In this document: positions 9,628 through 18,041 of the stretch, piece by piece | How the letters are laid out: each line of letters starts with the position of its first letter | Numbering within the stretch: position 1 is the first letter of the stretch | Assembly: GCF_004745645.1 (NCBI RefSeq) | Contig: NZ_SRMB01000003.1 | Location: 62,001-126,000, forward strand | From: Hymenobacter metallicola | GTDB lineage: Bacteria; Bacteroidota; Bacteroidia; Cytophagales; Hymenobacteraceae | Direction of reading: 5' to 3' | Length of the DNA stretch: 64,000 nt | Translations under genes and position numbers: made by a program | Notes under the pieces: generated by a model | The model's input: the letters and a program-made list of their open reading frames with translations, nothing else | Databases searched by the model: none | Told to the model about the DNA's origin: nothing

Positions 9628-11799
9628 TCAAAACCGCAGTCCAATTTGCCCACCCAGCCACAGGCGCGCGGGCGTGTTCCCCCATTGGGTGTCGGTGAGC
9701 AGCAGCTGATTCTTGCCAAAGTCCGAATTCGTGCCGTTGCCGTCGTTTTCGTACAGGGCCAGATTAAGCGTGGGCGAAACAACCAGGCCCAGACGGCCCT
9801 GGGGCTCAATCTGCCAGACCAGGGTAGGCCGCAGCTGGGTGTACGACAGCAGCGTGCCTTCCGTGCCGGGTTGCTTGAGCAGGTACCAGTCGAGCAAATC
9901 CAGGTTCCAGCTGAAGCGCCCGTGCGGCCGGCTGGCCGTGCCAATGCCGAAGCCCGTAGCCCAGTGCACCCGGCTACCGAAAGGCTGGGTGGCGGCCGAC
10001 AAAATGGTGTAGTAGCGCGTAGTGCCCAGCTTTAGGGCCGCGTTCAGGGGCAGGGTTTCACTGGTCCATACTTCGCCGTGCAGGTAGCCATGCCGCACAA
10101 TGTTGATGATGCCCAAGGTGGCGCCATCCACCGAATCAGCAATATTAATAAGGCCAAACTGTACGCCTTGCACATGCTTGGCCACGTTCACCAGCCCCAG
10201 CTGCACGCCTTGCACCCGCCGGGCCGTGTTGAGCAACGGTGCCGTTTGCAGCCCGCGGATATCGGTGCCCGTCAGATTGGCAAAGCCGGCCGCCTGCACC
10301 AGTGGCCCCGGCAGCGACGCTGCGCTGGGAGCACTCAGGTGCTGGGCTACCGAATCGGTGGCCAGCAGGCGCGGCAGGCCCAGCAGTTGCCGGGCCAGGG
10401 CCGGACGGTTGTCGTTGTGCCGGGAGCGGGCCGCGCCGCCTACAATGTTCACAAAGCCCGCTACCTGCACCCCGCGGGCGTCGTCGCGCACGATATTGGC
10501 CAGGCCCGCCGCCTGCAAGCCCCGCACCGAGCCCCCCACCACGTTTACCACGCCCGCGGCCTGCCCGCCCCGTACTTCCGTGCCCGTTACGTTCACGACC
10601 CCGGCGGCCTGTACGCCCTGCATGGTGTCGCGCACTACGTTTACAAGTCCCCCGACCTCCACGGCCCGTACGCCGGCGGCGTAGCCACCCAGTATGTTCA
10701 GGGAAAAATCATTGATGCTGCGGCCACTACGCAGCCCATTAGTACCCAAGGGAGCTACAAAGGAAACCTGCCAGGCATGCCGGTCATAGGTTTTGCCAAC
10801 GACGGACGCCGCCATAGGCACCGGCTTCAGCACGGTGTCGCGGGCGGGCAGGCCACTAGCTACGGGCACCACGCGCCCGGCCAGGGTGTCGCGGCGCAGG
10901 GCCGGCCCCCCGGGGCGCGGACTTTTGCGCAGGGGCTCTTGCAATTCGGCAACGGCCACCGTCACCGTATCCAGCACCGATTTGGCTCCACCTACTACTT
11001 GTTTGGCCCCTTGCCCGACGGTGCGCCCCGTGCGCCGGGCCGTGCGGGCTACGGCTCCGGTGGCAGCCTGCGCCGCGGCAGCTGCCTTTTGCCGCAGCCG
11101 GGCCAGGGCCGACTGAGTTTCCCGGCTAGTTGTATCCGTCAGGGCGCTGCTGGGGGGCCGCGCCGTATCCGCGGCGGCTGTTGGGCGCGCAGCAGATACC
11201 GTTGGGGCGGGTACGGCTACTCGGGTTGGTAATGGGCCTGTTGCTTTCTGCGTGCTGGCCGTGACTGGAGCCACGGGCCGCACCGAACGGGTTTTGTAGC
11301 CAGTCGACGTACTCAGTTTCACCGGGCTATTGGCGGCTACAGCCGACCGGGCCCCAGCCGCCTTGCCACTTCCCGACCGCGCCTTATTAGCCGCCCGAAA
11401 TGCTGCACTCACGCCCGCAGCGGAACTTGGCAGCGGCACCCCAGGTTCCGCTGCCTTGCGAGCTTCAAAGGGCGGTTTTTCACCCGTGCGCCACAACACA
11501 ATTTGCCCTCCAATAACCTGATAAGAAACACCCCGGTTCTGAAACAGCTGGTTCAGCACGGCCCCTACCGGCTGGGTGCCCTGGGTCTGCAGAGTCACGC
11601 GCTTCTGCAGGGGAATAAACGTGCTGCTATAGCTGAAGGGCACACCGCTCTGACGGGTAATGTCCCGCAGAACCTGCTGCAGGGGCGCATTGGTAGCCAC
11701 GATGCGCACCCGCCGGGTCAGCAACGTAGCCGCCGACTGCGCCCAGCTAGTACCGCTTAGCAAGCACAAGCACAAGGAAAAACTAAGCAGGTACCGCAT
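9628..11799 (-). CDS. STN-domain protein with LA_2272-type surface repeats
   Basis: 723 residues from ATG 11799, chosen because it begins a signal peptide (MRYLLSFSLCLCLLSG, cleavage near SWAQ). Residues about 25-105 form a secretin/TonB N-terminal (STN) domain, including NAPLQQVLRDI and a typical VLNQLFQNRGVSYQV stretch. Residues about 110-330 are Ala/Pro/Thr-rich and probably disordered. About 385-600 carry repeated V-x-G-x-Q-x-AG-x-x-N-x-V motifs of the LA_2272 surface-repeat type, and the end (LGGQIGLRF) resembles an outer-membrane strand. STN domains usually sit on TonB-dependent receptors, where they contact FecR in the periplasm; here the STN is on a separate protein encoded 112 bp after fecR. 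A role as the signalling partner of that FecR is inference. Confidence 0.8.
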   Translation of the reverse strand: MRYLLSFSLCLCLLSGTSWAQSAATLLTRRVRIVATNAPLQQVLRDITRQSGVPFSYSSTFIPLQKRVTLQTQGTQPVGAVLNQLFQNRGVSYQVIGGQIVLWRTGEKPPFEARKAAEPGVPLPSSAAGVSAAFRAANKARSGSGKAAGARSAVAANSPVKLSTSTGYKTRSVRPVAPVTASTQKATGPLPTRVAVPAPTVSAARPTAAADTARPPSSALTDTTSRETQSALARLRQKAAAAAQAATGAVARTARRTGRTVGQGAKQVVGGAKSVLDTVTVAVAELQEPLRKSPRPGGPALRRDTLAGRVVPVASGLPARDTVLKPVPMAASVVGKTYDRHAWQVSFVAPLGTNGLRSGRSINDFSLNILGGYAAGVRAVEVGGLVNVVRDTMQGVQAAGVVNVTGTEVRGGQAAGVVNVVGGSVRGLQAAGLANIVRDDARGVQVAGFVNIVGGAARSRHNDNRPALARQLLGLPRLLATDSVAQHLSAPSAASLPGPLVQAAGFANLTGTDIRGLQTAPLLNTARRVQGVQLGLVNVAKHVQGVQFGLINIADSVDGATLGIINIVRHGYLHGEVWTSETLPLNAALKLGTTRYYTILSAATQPFGSRVHWATGFGIGTASRPHGRFSWNLDLLDWYLLKQPGTEGTLLSYTQLRPTLVWQIEPQGRLGLVVSPTLNLALYENDGNGTNSDFGKNQLLLTDTQWGNTPARLWLGGQIGLRF

Positions 11800-11911
11800 A
11801 AGCGCGGAAATAAAAGGAATTGGAACGGGCAGGCTCGCAGAAACAGGTGGGGCCTTACCAAGGGCTTGGCCTACTCGACAGCTGGGGCTACACTGGCCCC
11901 GCTGCACCGGA

Positions 11912-13024
11912 TTACTGGCAGCCTTGGCCCCCAAGAATGTAGCCATTGACGGCGTCGCCAGCCAGGGTAGCATTCGTCGCTACACTAACGACCTGCAGCA
12001 CCTGCGCCGGGTCGGGCTGCTGGAAGGTGCCGGTGAAACGACATTTCAGCAAGGATTTATCGGCCACGGTAATGGTGGTGCCAAAAGTGGTGCGCAGGGT
12101 ACGCAGGACGTGGGCCAGGGAGGCATTGTCGAAGACCAGCTCCCCGGTTTGCCAGGCCCGGAAGTTGCCGTCCGAAGTAGGAGTCTGCCGCACCGCGGCG
12201 GCCACGTTGGCAGCGGCCGTCTGCAGCACGCCGCGCTGGCCGGGCCGGAGCAGCACCGAGTCCTGGTGGCTGCGGCGGCTGGCAAAGGCCACTTTACCCG
12301 TCACCACCGACACTTCTACCGAGTCTTCCGCCGCGTAGGCCCGCACGTTGAAAGAGGTGCCCAGCACACGGGTGCGCGACTCGGCACTAAGGACCGTGAA
12401 CGGATGCGCCGGGTCTTTGTGCACTTCGAAGAAAGCCTCGCCGCTCAGCTGTACTTCCCGACCCCTGCTCCCGCTAAAATCTGCCGCATACTCCAGCGTC
12501 GAATGCTTATTGAGCCAGACCTTGCTACCATCGGGCAGGGCTAGCAGGCGCTTCTGGGCGCCGGCAGATACGGCCACGGGCGGCGGCGGCAGCAACTCGC
12601 GCCGGTACTTCTGCATGGCATACACGACCCCAATCAGCAGCAAAACGGTTGCGGCAATGCGCAGCAGGGCGGGCACTGGGCTACGCCGTAGTGGTATCAC
12701 CTTCCCTTCTGGGGCCTCTGCCCTTCCGGTAGCAACGGGCTCCGGGTGGTGCACCCGCATCGGCGGGGCCACTGGGGCTTTATTCCCGCTCATCTTGGGT
12801 TGGAACCGTTGCCAGGCCGCTTCCACATCGGCTTCGCTGAACAGGTCGGCGACGGGGGGCGCGCCGGCCCGCTCCCAGGCCCGGGTAGCGTCGGTGAGTA
12901 ACCCCAGACGCTTGGGGTCGGCCGTCACCCAGTTGCGCAGCTGCTCCAGCTCGCCGGACGTGGCTTCGCCCGCCAAGTGCTTGGCCAGCAAATCCCAGGG
13001 CGCCTCAGACGCAGAGTGGAGCAT
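11912..13024 (-). CDS. FecR-family anti-sigma factor
   Basis: 370 residues. The N-terminal cytoplasmic region (about 10-75, LAKHLAGEATSGELEQLRNWV) matches the sigma-binding part of Bacteroidota FecR proteins. One membrane segment lies at about 118-137 (ALLRIAATVLLLIGVVYAM). The periplasmic FecR domain spans about 155-255 with LPDGSKVWLNKHSTLEYA and LSGEAFFEVHKD, followed by a DUF4974 domain at about 295-360 (VFDNASLAHVLRTL). It should hold an ECF sigma factor inactive until signalled from the outer membrane. The likely partner is the sigma factor at 17337-17921, four genes upstream in the same orientation; in most FecI/FecR pairs the two are adjacent. The STN protein follows immediately. Confidence 0.93.
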   Translation of the reverse strand: MLHSASEAPWDLLAKHLAGEATSGELEQLRNWVTADPKRLGLLTDATRAWERAGAPPVADLFSEADVEAAWQRFQPKMSGNKAPVAPPMRVHHPEPVATGRAEAPEGKVIPLRRSPVPALLRIAATVLLLIGVVYAMQKYRRELLPPPPVAVSAGAQKRLLALPDGSKVWLNKHSTLEYAADFSGSRGREVQLSGEAFFEVHKDPAHPFTVLSAESRTRVLGTSFNVRAYAAEDSVEVSVVTGKVAFASRRSHQDSVLLRPGQRGVLQTAAANVAAAVRQTPTSDGNFRAWQTGELVFDNASLAHVLRTLRTTFGTTITVADKSLLKCRFTGTFQQPDPAQVLQVVSVATNATLAGDAVNGYILGGQGCQ

Positions 13025-13025
13025 T

Positions 13026-13188
13026 CTAGTTGTTGGTTGTTGGTTGTCAGTTGTCAGCCCCTTACCCCTGGCTAAGGACTATGGGACGACTGGTGGCACA
13101 AATATGCCATTGATTTCTAGAAGAACTCTACATCATACAGGTAGGGAGTAATCAGACCGAACAACCAATAACCAGGAGCCAACAACTA
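13026..13188. repeat. Imperfect inverted repeat between DUF4249 and fecR genes
   Basis: The left arm at 13027-13057 is a tgttggttgt-type stretch of short tandem copies; the right arm at 13159-13188 (acaaccaata ... gccaacaacta) is its imperfect reverse complement. The pair fills the whole intergenic gap. It looks like a degenerate short palindromic element and not part of a gene. Confidence 0.5.
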
Positions 13189-13193
13189 AAACC

Positions 13194-14036
13194 CTATTCT
13201 ATCACCAGCGAATCGGCGCGTAGGGTATGGCCGGCGAAGTAACCCACGGCGGCCTTTTCCGAACCGGGCTGCACGTTGCGCACGTTGGTGCGCACGTTGG
13301 CCGGCGGGGTGGCAAACAAGCCCACGTTGTTGATTTGGGTGGCCATTTCGTTGAGGAAGTAGAAATAGTCGCGCGGGATGGACAGGGCCTCGACCCGCAC
13401 CTTGTCGCCTTTCTTGAACGGTACGCCGCCCGCGCCTTCCTCGTCGGTCAGCTCCACGCCGTTGATGTAGTTGCCGTCCACCATTTCGTCGTTGGTCACA
13501 ATCAGGTCGTTGGGCTGGTTGAGCAGCCGCCCGTTGTGAATCACTTTGAAGCGGTAATAGTCGCCCACTCCGGGTGTTTCCTTGCCATAATACAGGATGT
13601 AGTAGCCCTCGTCTTCCGTCGGCGACTTAGCCCGGAACTCGGCCCGGATACTGTCGATTTCGGGCGTGCGGCGGATTTCGGTTTCGGCCCGGTACTCCTC
13701 CCCTTCCGCCTTAATAGTCAGCACGTACTGGTTGCCAATCTTGCCCCGCAGCGTGCTGGTAGCGTAGCGGCCGGGGCTGACTTCCCGCAGGGTTTCGAGG
13801 TGGCCTTCACTGTCTTGCAGGGTCAGCACGGCCCCGGTTACGCGGGGCAATTCGGCTTCGTCGAAGTAGGGCGCCGTCTTGGTGAGCGTGACGTAGTACG
13901 GGCCCGGCTGGTCGGTGATTTCGCCTTCTACGGCCAGCAGGGGCTTGCCTTCCGGAATTTCTACCGGCACCACGTCGATACAGCTGGAGAGGGAAAGCAG
14001 GCCGGCGGCGAGAAGAAAAGTGGCTATGCGGTTCAT
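13194..14036 (-). CDS. DUF4249 outer-membrane-associated lipoprotein
   Basis: 280 residues with a lipoprotein signal peptide; the lipobox LSLSSC puts the acylated cysteine at residue 19. The body matches DUF4249 proteins: LLAVEGEITDQPGPYYVTLTKT near the start of the mature protein, then VTGAVLTLQDSEG and GNQYVLTIKAEG. The family is routinely encoded directly after TonB-dependent receptors in Bacteroidota, as here (23 bp after the receptor), and is presumed to be a surface or periplasmic partner of the receptor. The ligand is unknown. Confidence 0.9.
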   Translation of the reverse strand: MNRIATFLLAAGLLSLSSCIDVVPVEIPEGKPLLAVEGEITDQPGPYYVTLTKTAPYFDEAELPRVTGAVLTLQDSEGHLETLREVSPGRYATSTLRGKIGNQYVLTIKAEGEEYRAETEIRRTPEIDSIRAEFRAKSPTEDEGYYILYYGKETPGVGDYYRFKVIHNGRLLNQPNDLIVTNDEMVDGNYINGVELTDEEGAGGVPFKKGDKVRVEALSIPRDYFYFLNEMATQINNVGLFATPPANVRTNVRNVQPGSEKAAVGYFAGHTLRADSLVIE

Positions 14037-14059
14037 ATACTGGATATCAAAAGCCGAGC

Positions 14060-16429
14060 TTAGAAATTGAAGTTGTAAGACACCGAGGGCAGCACGGAGC
14101 CGAACACGGCCAGGCGCACGGCCTCGGTTTTGGCCGGATTGTCCTCGTTCTGCCGGAAATAGATGCTGTAAGCGTTGCGGCGGGCGTAGGCGTTGTAGAC
14201 CGAGAACGTCCAGCTGCTGTGCCAGCGCTTGGCCGGGTCAACTTTGCCCTCCCGGGTGGCAGCCAGATCAAGGCGGTGGTAAGCGGGCACGCGGTAGTTG
14301 TTGCGCACGTCGCCGTTCACGTTCGGAATCACCAGGCCCTGGTACACGTAGCGCGAATCGGGGAAGGTGGTAGCAATGCCGGTGCTGTAGTTGAACGTGC
14401 CCGACACCGTCCAGCGCGGCGACAGGGTGTAGATGCCCACCACCGAGAGGTAGTGGGTCTTGTCGTACTTGTTGACGTACCAGTTGCCGTTGTTGATGCC
14501 GTCAATCTGGCGCTCCGAGCGGCTCAGGGTGTAGCTGATCCAGCCCGTCATCTTGCCCTCGTTCTTTTTAAGGTAGAACTCGGCCCCGTAAGCCCGGCCC
14601 ACGCCGTAGAGCAGTTCGGCTTCCAGGTTTTTATTGAGCAGGGTGTTGGCCCCGTTGATGTAGTCAATCTGGTTGTCCATGCGCTTGCCGAACACCTCCA
14701 CCGAGGCCTCGTAGGCGTTGTCTTGGAAGTTGCGGAAGTAACCCACGGCCAGCTGGTCGGCGTGCTCGGGCTTGATGTTCGTGGTGCTCGGCGTCCAGAC
14801 ATCCAGGGGCGAGGAGGCCGTGGTATTCGACACCAAGTGGATGTACTGCACCATGCGGTTGTAACTGGCTTTCAACGAGCTATTATCCGTCAGCACGTAG
14901 CGCAGCGAGGCCCGGGGCTCCAGGTTAGGGTAGCGCTTGATTACCTCGCCGCTGCCGTACTGCCGCGGATTTACTGGGGTTTTCTGGCGGCCGTTGGGGC
15001 CTTCGTAGTCGTACACGGTGCCGCCGCCGAGGTAGTCGAACATGCTCAGGCGCAGGCCGTACTGGGCCGAGAGGCGGGGCGAGAAGGTCTGCTCGTTGTC
15101 GATGTAGGCCCCGTATTCCACGGCCTGCTGGTTATCCAGAGCAATGGGCCGGAAGATGGAATTGGCGCTGAGTGGCGTCACCTGTCCGGGCAAAAAGGTG
15201 TAGTAAATGGCGCTGGCCCCGAAGTTGAGCGTGCTCTGGGGCGTGCGGTAGTAGTTGAAATCGGCCTTGAGGCTGTAGTTAACGATGTTGGACTTCCACT
15301 CAAACGACTGGTTGCCCTCGGGCACGCCCAGGCCGTAGTCGTACTTGCTGGCCAGGGCCGTCACGTTGGCAAACAGCCGGGAGTTGAACACGTGGTTCCA
15401 GCGCACGGTGCCGGTGCGGTTGCCCAGCGTGTTCTTGAAGGCCTTGCCGAAGGCAAACACGTCCCGCCCCAGGTAGCCCGACACGTAGAGCCGGTCTTTC
15501 TCGCCCAGGGTGTAGTTGGCCTTGGCCGAGAGGTCGTAGAAGTAGGCCTGGTTGTCTTTCTGGTCGGGCACGAGCTTGAGAAACAGGTCCCCGTAGGAGC
15601 GGCGCCCGGCCACGATAAACGAGCCTTTGTCTTTCACAATCGGGGCTTCCACGGCCAGGCGCGACATAATCAGCCCCACGCCCCCACTCACGCCCAGGCG
15701 CTGGGTGTTGCCTTCCTTCATGCGCACGTCGAGCAGGCTGGAAAGCCGGCCGCCGTACTGGGCCGGGATGCCGCCCTTCACCAGCTTAATGTCCTTGACG
15801 GCATCGGGGTTGAAGGTCGAAAACAAGCCAAACAGGTGGGAGGCGTTGTAAATCGGGGCCTCGTCCAAGAGAATCAGGTTCTGGTCCACGCCGCCGCCGC
15901 GCACGTTGAAGCCCGAGGCACCTTCCCCCACCGTGCTGATGCCGGGCAGAAGCTGAATGCTGCGAATCACGTCGACCTCGCCCAGCAGGGCTGGCACCAA
16001 CTTCACGGTTTTCATATCGAGCCGGTTGGTGCCCATTTCGGTGCTGCGCACGTTGGCATCGGGCTTCTGCCCGGTCACCACCACCTCCCCGGTTTGCACG
16101 CCCTGGGCCTTCAGCCGTATCGAGCGGGTTTGGTTGTCGGCAAGCGTGAGCGGCACGTTCTGGGGCTCGTAGCCCAAAAAGGTGTAGGTGATGGTATAGG
16201 TACCCTGGGGCAGGGTCAGGGAGTAAAAGCCGTATTCATTAGCCGTGGCGCCCACACCCAGACTTTTCACGACTACCGTGGCGCCCACCAGGGCCTCGCC
16301 GTTGGCGGCGTCTTTGAGGTAGCCGCTCACGGTGACTTTACCCGTAGCGGCCGGGCCCGACGACTGCGCCCAGGCAGCCGAACTCAGCACAATAAGACAG
16401 AAGGAAAAAAGCGCAAAGAGTCGCAGCAT
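14060..16429 (-). CDS. TonB-dependent receptor with carboxypeptidase-regulatory-like N-domain
   Basis: 789 residues with a signal peptide ending near AAWAQ. A carboxypeptidase-regulatory-like beta-sandwich occupies about 30-110 (VSGYLKDAANGEALVGATV). The plug domain follows at about 125-235 with LPGISTVGEGASGFNVRGG and PAQYGGRLSSLLDVRMKEG; the rest is the 22-strand barrel with alternating aromatic strands, ending VSYNFNF. It has no N-terminal STN domain, so it cannot signal to FecR in the classical way; the only STN in the locus is on the 9628-11799 product. The substrate is unknown. It depends on an ExbB/ExbD/TonB system such as the one at 60662-63585. Confidence 0.95.
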   Translation of the reverse strand: MLRLFALFSFCLIVLSSAAWAQSSGPAATGKVTVSGYLKDAANGEALVGATVVVKSLGVGATANEYGFYSLTLPQGTYTITYTFLGYEPQNVPLTLADNQTRSIRLKAQGVQTGEVVVTGQKPDANVRSTEMGTNRLDMKTVKLVPALLGEVDVIRSIQLLPGISTVGEGASGFNVRGGGVDQNLILLDEAPIYNASHLFGLFSTFNPDAVKDIKLVKGGIPAQYGGRLSSLLDVRMKEGNTQRLGVSGGVGLIMSRLAVEAPIVKDKGSFIVAGRRSYGDLFLKLVPDQKDNQAYFYDLSAKANYTLGEKDRLYVSGYLGRDVFAFGKAFKNTLGNRTGTVRWNHVFNSRLFANVTALASKYDYGLGVPEGNQSFEWKSNIVNYSLKADFNYYRTPQSTLNFGASAIYYTFLPGQVTPLSANSIFRPIALDNQQAVEYGAYIDNEQTFSPRLSAQYGLRLSMFDYLGGGTVYDYEGPNGRQKTPVNPRQYGSGEVIKRYPNLEPRASLRYVLTDNSSLKASYNRMVQYIHLVSNTTASSPLDVWTPSTTNIKPEHADQLAVGYFRNFQDNAYEASVEVFGKRMDNQIDYINGANTLLNKNLEAELLYGVGRAYGAEFYLKKNEGKMTGWISYTLSRSERQIDGINNGNWYVNKYDKTHYLSVVGIYTLSPRWTVSGTFNYSTGIATTFPDSRYVYQGLVIPNVNGDVRNNYRVPAYHRLDLAATREGKVDPAKRWHSSWTFSVYNAYARRNAYSIYFRQNEDNPAKTEAVRLAVFGSVLPSVSYNFNF

Positions 16430-16504
16430 AGCTACACGTGCTTATAGAAAGTAGAAAAAGAGAGTCTGGTCAGAAAAGCCGCCGCATACAGGTCAGTAGT
16501 GGGG

Positions 16505-17233
16505 TTAGTTGGCATCTACCACGCGGCCCGAGCCCGAGGTGCGCACCGTCACGCTGGGCCGGCCTTTGTAATAGACCTTGCCCGAGCCGCTAATCGAGGC
16601 AGTCAGGGTTTGCGTCGCCGTGAGGTAGGTACTGCCCGAGCCGCTGATATGTACCTCGGCCGCCTGCACCGTCAGCGGGTAGGCATCGACGGAGCCCGAG
16701 CCGCTGATATGTACCTCGTGGCGGCGGGCGTCGCCGGCTAGGCGCACCGCCCCCGAGCCCGAAATGTCGGTGCGCAGGTTCTGGGCCCCGACTACTGACA
16801 GGTCGATACCGCCCGAGCCTGACAAGCTCAGGCCCAGGTCATCGGCCCGCCACGCATTCTGGCCCACTACCTTGCCCGAGCCCGATACCGCCACATTGCT
16901 CAGGGCCGGGGTCTGAATAAATACCTTGATGGGCTCGTGGTTGCGCACGTTTACCCGACCGTAGCCGATGGAAAGCCTTTCGCCGCTCACATTGGTTTGC
17001 AGCACATCCAGAATATTCTGCTGGGCCTCCACCCGCACGGTGCGGGTAGCGCCTTGGGTTAAGTACACGTCGGCATCCACGGCCAGCTCGAGGCGGGAGA
17101 AGCCCGGCACCGTCCGGTTTTCCGTCACGACCGGCCCGCTGCCGGTTACTTTGTCGGGAAAGATGTCGTTGCAGTCACAGCCACCGAGCAGCAGGCTTAG
17201 GGGCAGCAGGCAGAGAGTAGCAAAGGTCTTCAT
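16505..17233 (-). CDS. GIN-domain (DUF2807) lipoprotein
   Basis: 242 residues. The lipobox LLLGGC places the lipidated cysteine at residue 19. From about residue 40 the protein follows the DUF2807 'head GIN' pattern: VPGFSRLELAVDADVYLTQG and then repeated GSG-containing turns (SGSGKVVGQN, SGSGGIDLSV, SGSGAVRLAG, SGSGSVDAYP, SGSGSTYL, SGSGKVYYKG), which form a beta-solenoid. Such proteins are exported and membrane-anchored; no enzymatic role is known. It lies between the sigma factor (103 bp) and the receptor (75 bp), all in one orientation, so it probably belongs to the same signalling locus. Confidence 0.9.
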   Translation of the reverse strand: MKTFATLCLLPLSLLLGGCDCNDIFPDKVTGSGPVVTENRTVPGFSRLELAVDADVYLTQGATRTVRVEAQQNILDVLQTNVSGERLSIGYGRVNVRNHEPIKVFIQTPALSNVAVSGSGKVVGQNAWRADDLGLSLSGSGGIDLSVVGAQNLRTDISGSGAVRLAGDARRHEVHISGSGSVDAYPLTVQAAEVHISGSGSTYLTATQTLTASISGSGKVYYKGRPSVTVRTSGSGRVVDAN

Positions 17234-17336
17234 AGCGTCGGTAAGGTTTCAGGTCAGCCAAAGGATGGTTTCCTCTCGCTGATCCGTTGCCCAGGCCTTA
17301 CCCCCACGCCCCACGAAAATATTTTTTCACTTGCTC

Positions 17337-17921
17337 TTAGAGCAGTAAAAAAGAATAGAGGTTCTTGAGCACGCTGCTTAGCTGCTGCCGCATGATGCGC
17401 AGGGCCTTGCCCATCTGGTTTTCCACCGTTTTGGGCGAAATCTCCAGTGCCTCGGCTATTTCCTGGTAGCTCATTTCGTCGTAGCGGCTCATGGTAAAGA
17501 CCACCCGGCATTGGGGCGGCAACTGGTTCAGGGCGGCTTCTACCGAGTCTTCGGTTTCCTGTTGGTAGAGGGCATGCAGGGCGTTATCCACCCGGGGTTC
17601 GGCGGCGGGCGGGGCATCGTCCCAGGCCACTTGGCGCTTGCCCCGCTCCTGGTAGCGCAAGGCTGCATTCAGGGCGGCCCGGTACAGGTAAGCGCGGTAG
17701 GTGGTGCTGATGCTGAGCGTGTCGCGGCCGTTCCAGATGCGCAGAAACACATCCTGGAGCAAGTCTTCCGTGGCTTCTTTGTCCTTGACCACGCGGTGTA
17801 TGACCTGCCCCAGCGGGCGGTAAAACTCCCGGAACAACACCTCCATAAAGGCTTCCGCATCGGTGGTCCGCAGGTGGGCCAGCCGGGCTTCTAAAGCATC
17901 TACGGAATCGGAAGTAGCCAT
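17337..17921 (-). CDS. ECF RNA polymerase sigma factor (Bacteroidota FecI-like)
   Basis: 194 residues. Region 2 covers about 25-90 with EDLLQDVFLRIWNGRD (core binding and -10 recognition). Region 4 covers about 128-180 with LPPQCRVVFTMSRYDEMSYQEIAEALEIS, the expected helix-turn-helix. Length and sequence match the family usually partnered with FecR and TonB receptors. The C-terminus NLYSFLLL is unusually hydrophobic. It is first in a minus-strand series running through GIN, receptor, DUF4249, FecR and STN genes, and is therefore their likely activator; its FecR is not adjacent. Confidence 0.93.
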   Translation of the reverse strand: MATSDSVDALEARLAHLRTTDAEAFMEVLFREFYRPLGQVIHRVVKDKEATEDLLQDVFLRIWNGRDTLSISTTYRAYLYRAALNAALRYQERGKRQVAWDDAPPAAEPRVDNALHALYQQETEDSVEAALNQLPPQCRVVFTMSRYDEMSYQEIAEALEISPKTVENQMGKALRIMRQQLSSVLKNLYSFLLL

Positions 17922-17976
17922 AGCGCGGGGCGGCCGCTAAGCCTATAAAGTGCCGGAAGGTGGCATAATTCGGGGG

Positions 17977-18009
17977 CAAAGCTACACTATATAGCGCTTC
18001 CGCTACACT
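17977..18009 (-). promoter_or_regulatory. Candidate promoter/operator of the ECF sigma gene
   Basis: Reading the minus strand, TAGCTTTG (complement of 17977-17984) matches the Bacteroidota -7 element TAnnTTTG exactly. An 8-bp direct repeat (GCTACACT on plus) occurs at 17981-17988 and 18002-18009, 21 bp or two helical turns apart, with ctatatag between. No TTG sits at the usual -33 position, so the second copy may be a binding site for the ECF holoenzyme or a regulator. Confidence 0.35.
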
Positions 18010-18041
18010 TCTATCACATACTTATGCTACATAATTTGGCA

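Noticed and set aside
14219..16447. 742-codon open frame on the plus strand
   Set aside because: Antisense to the TonB-dependent receptor, which has signal peptide, plug and barrel features; the shadow has none.
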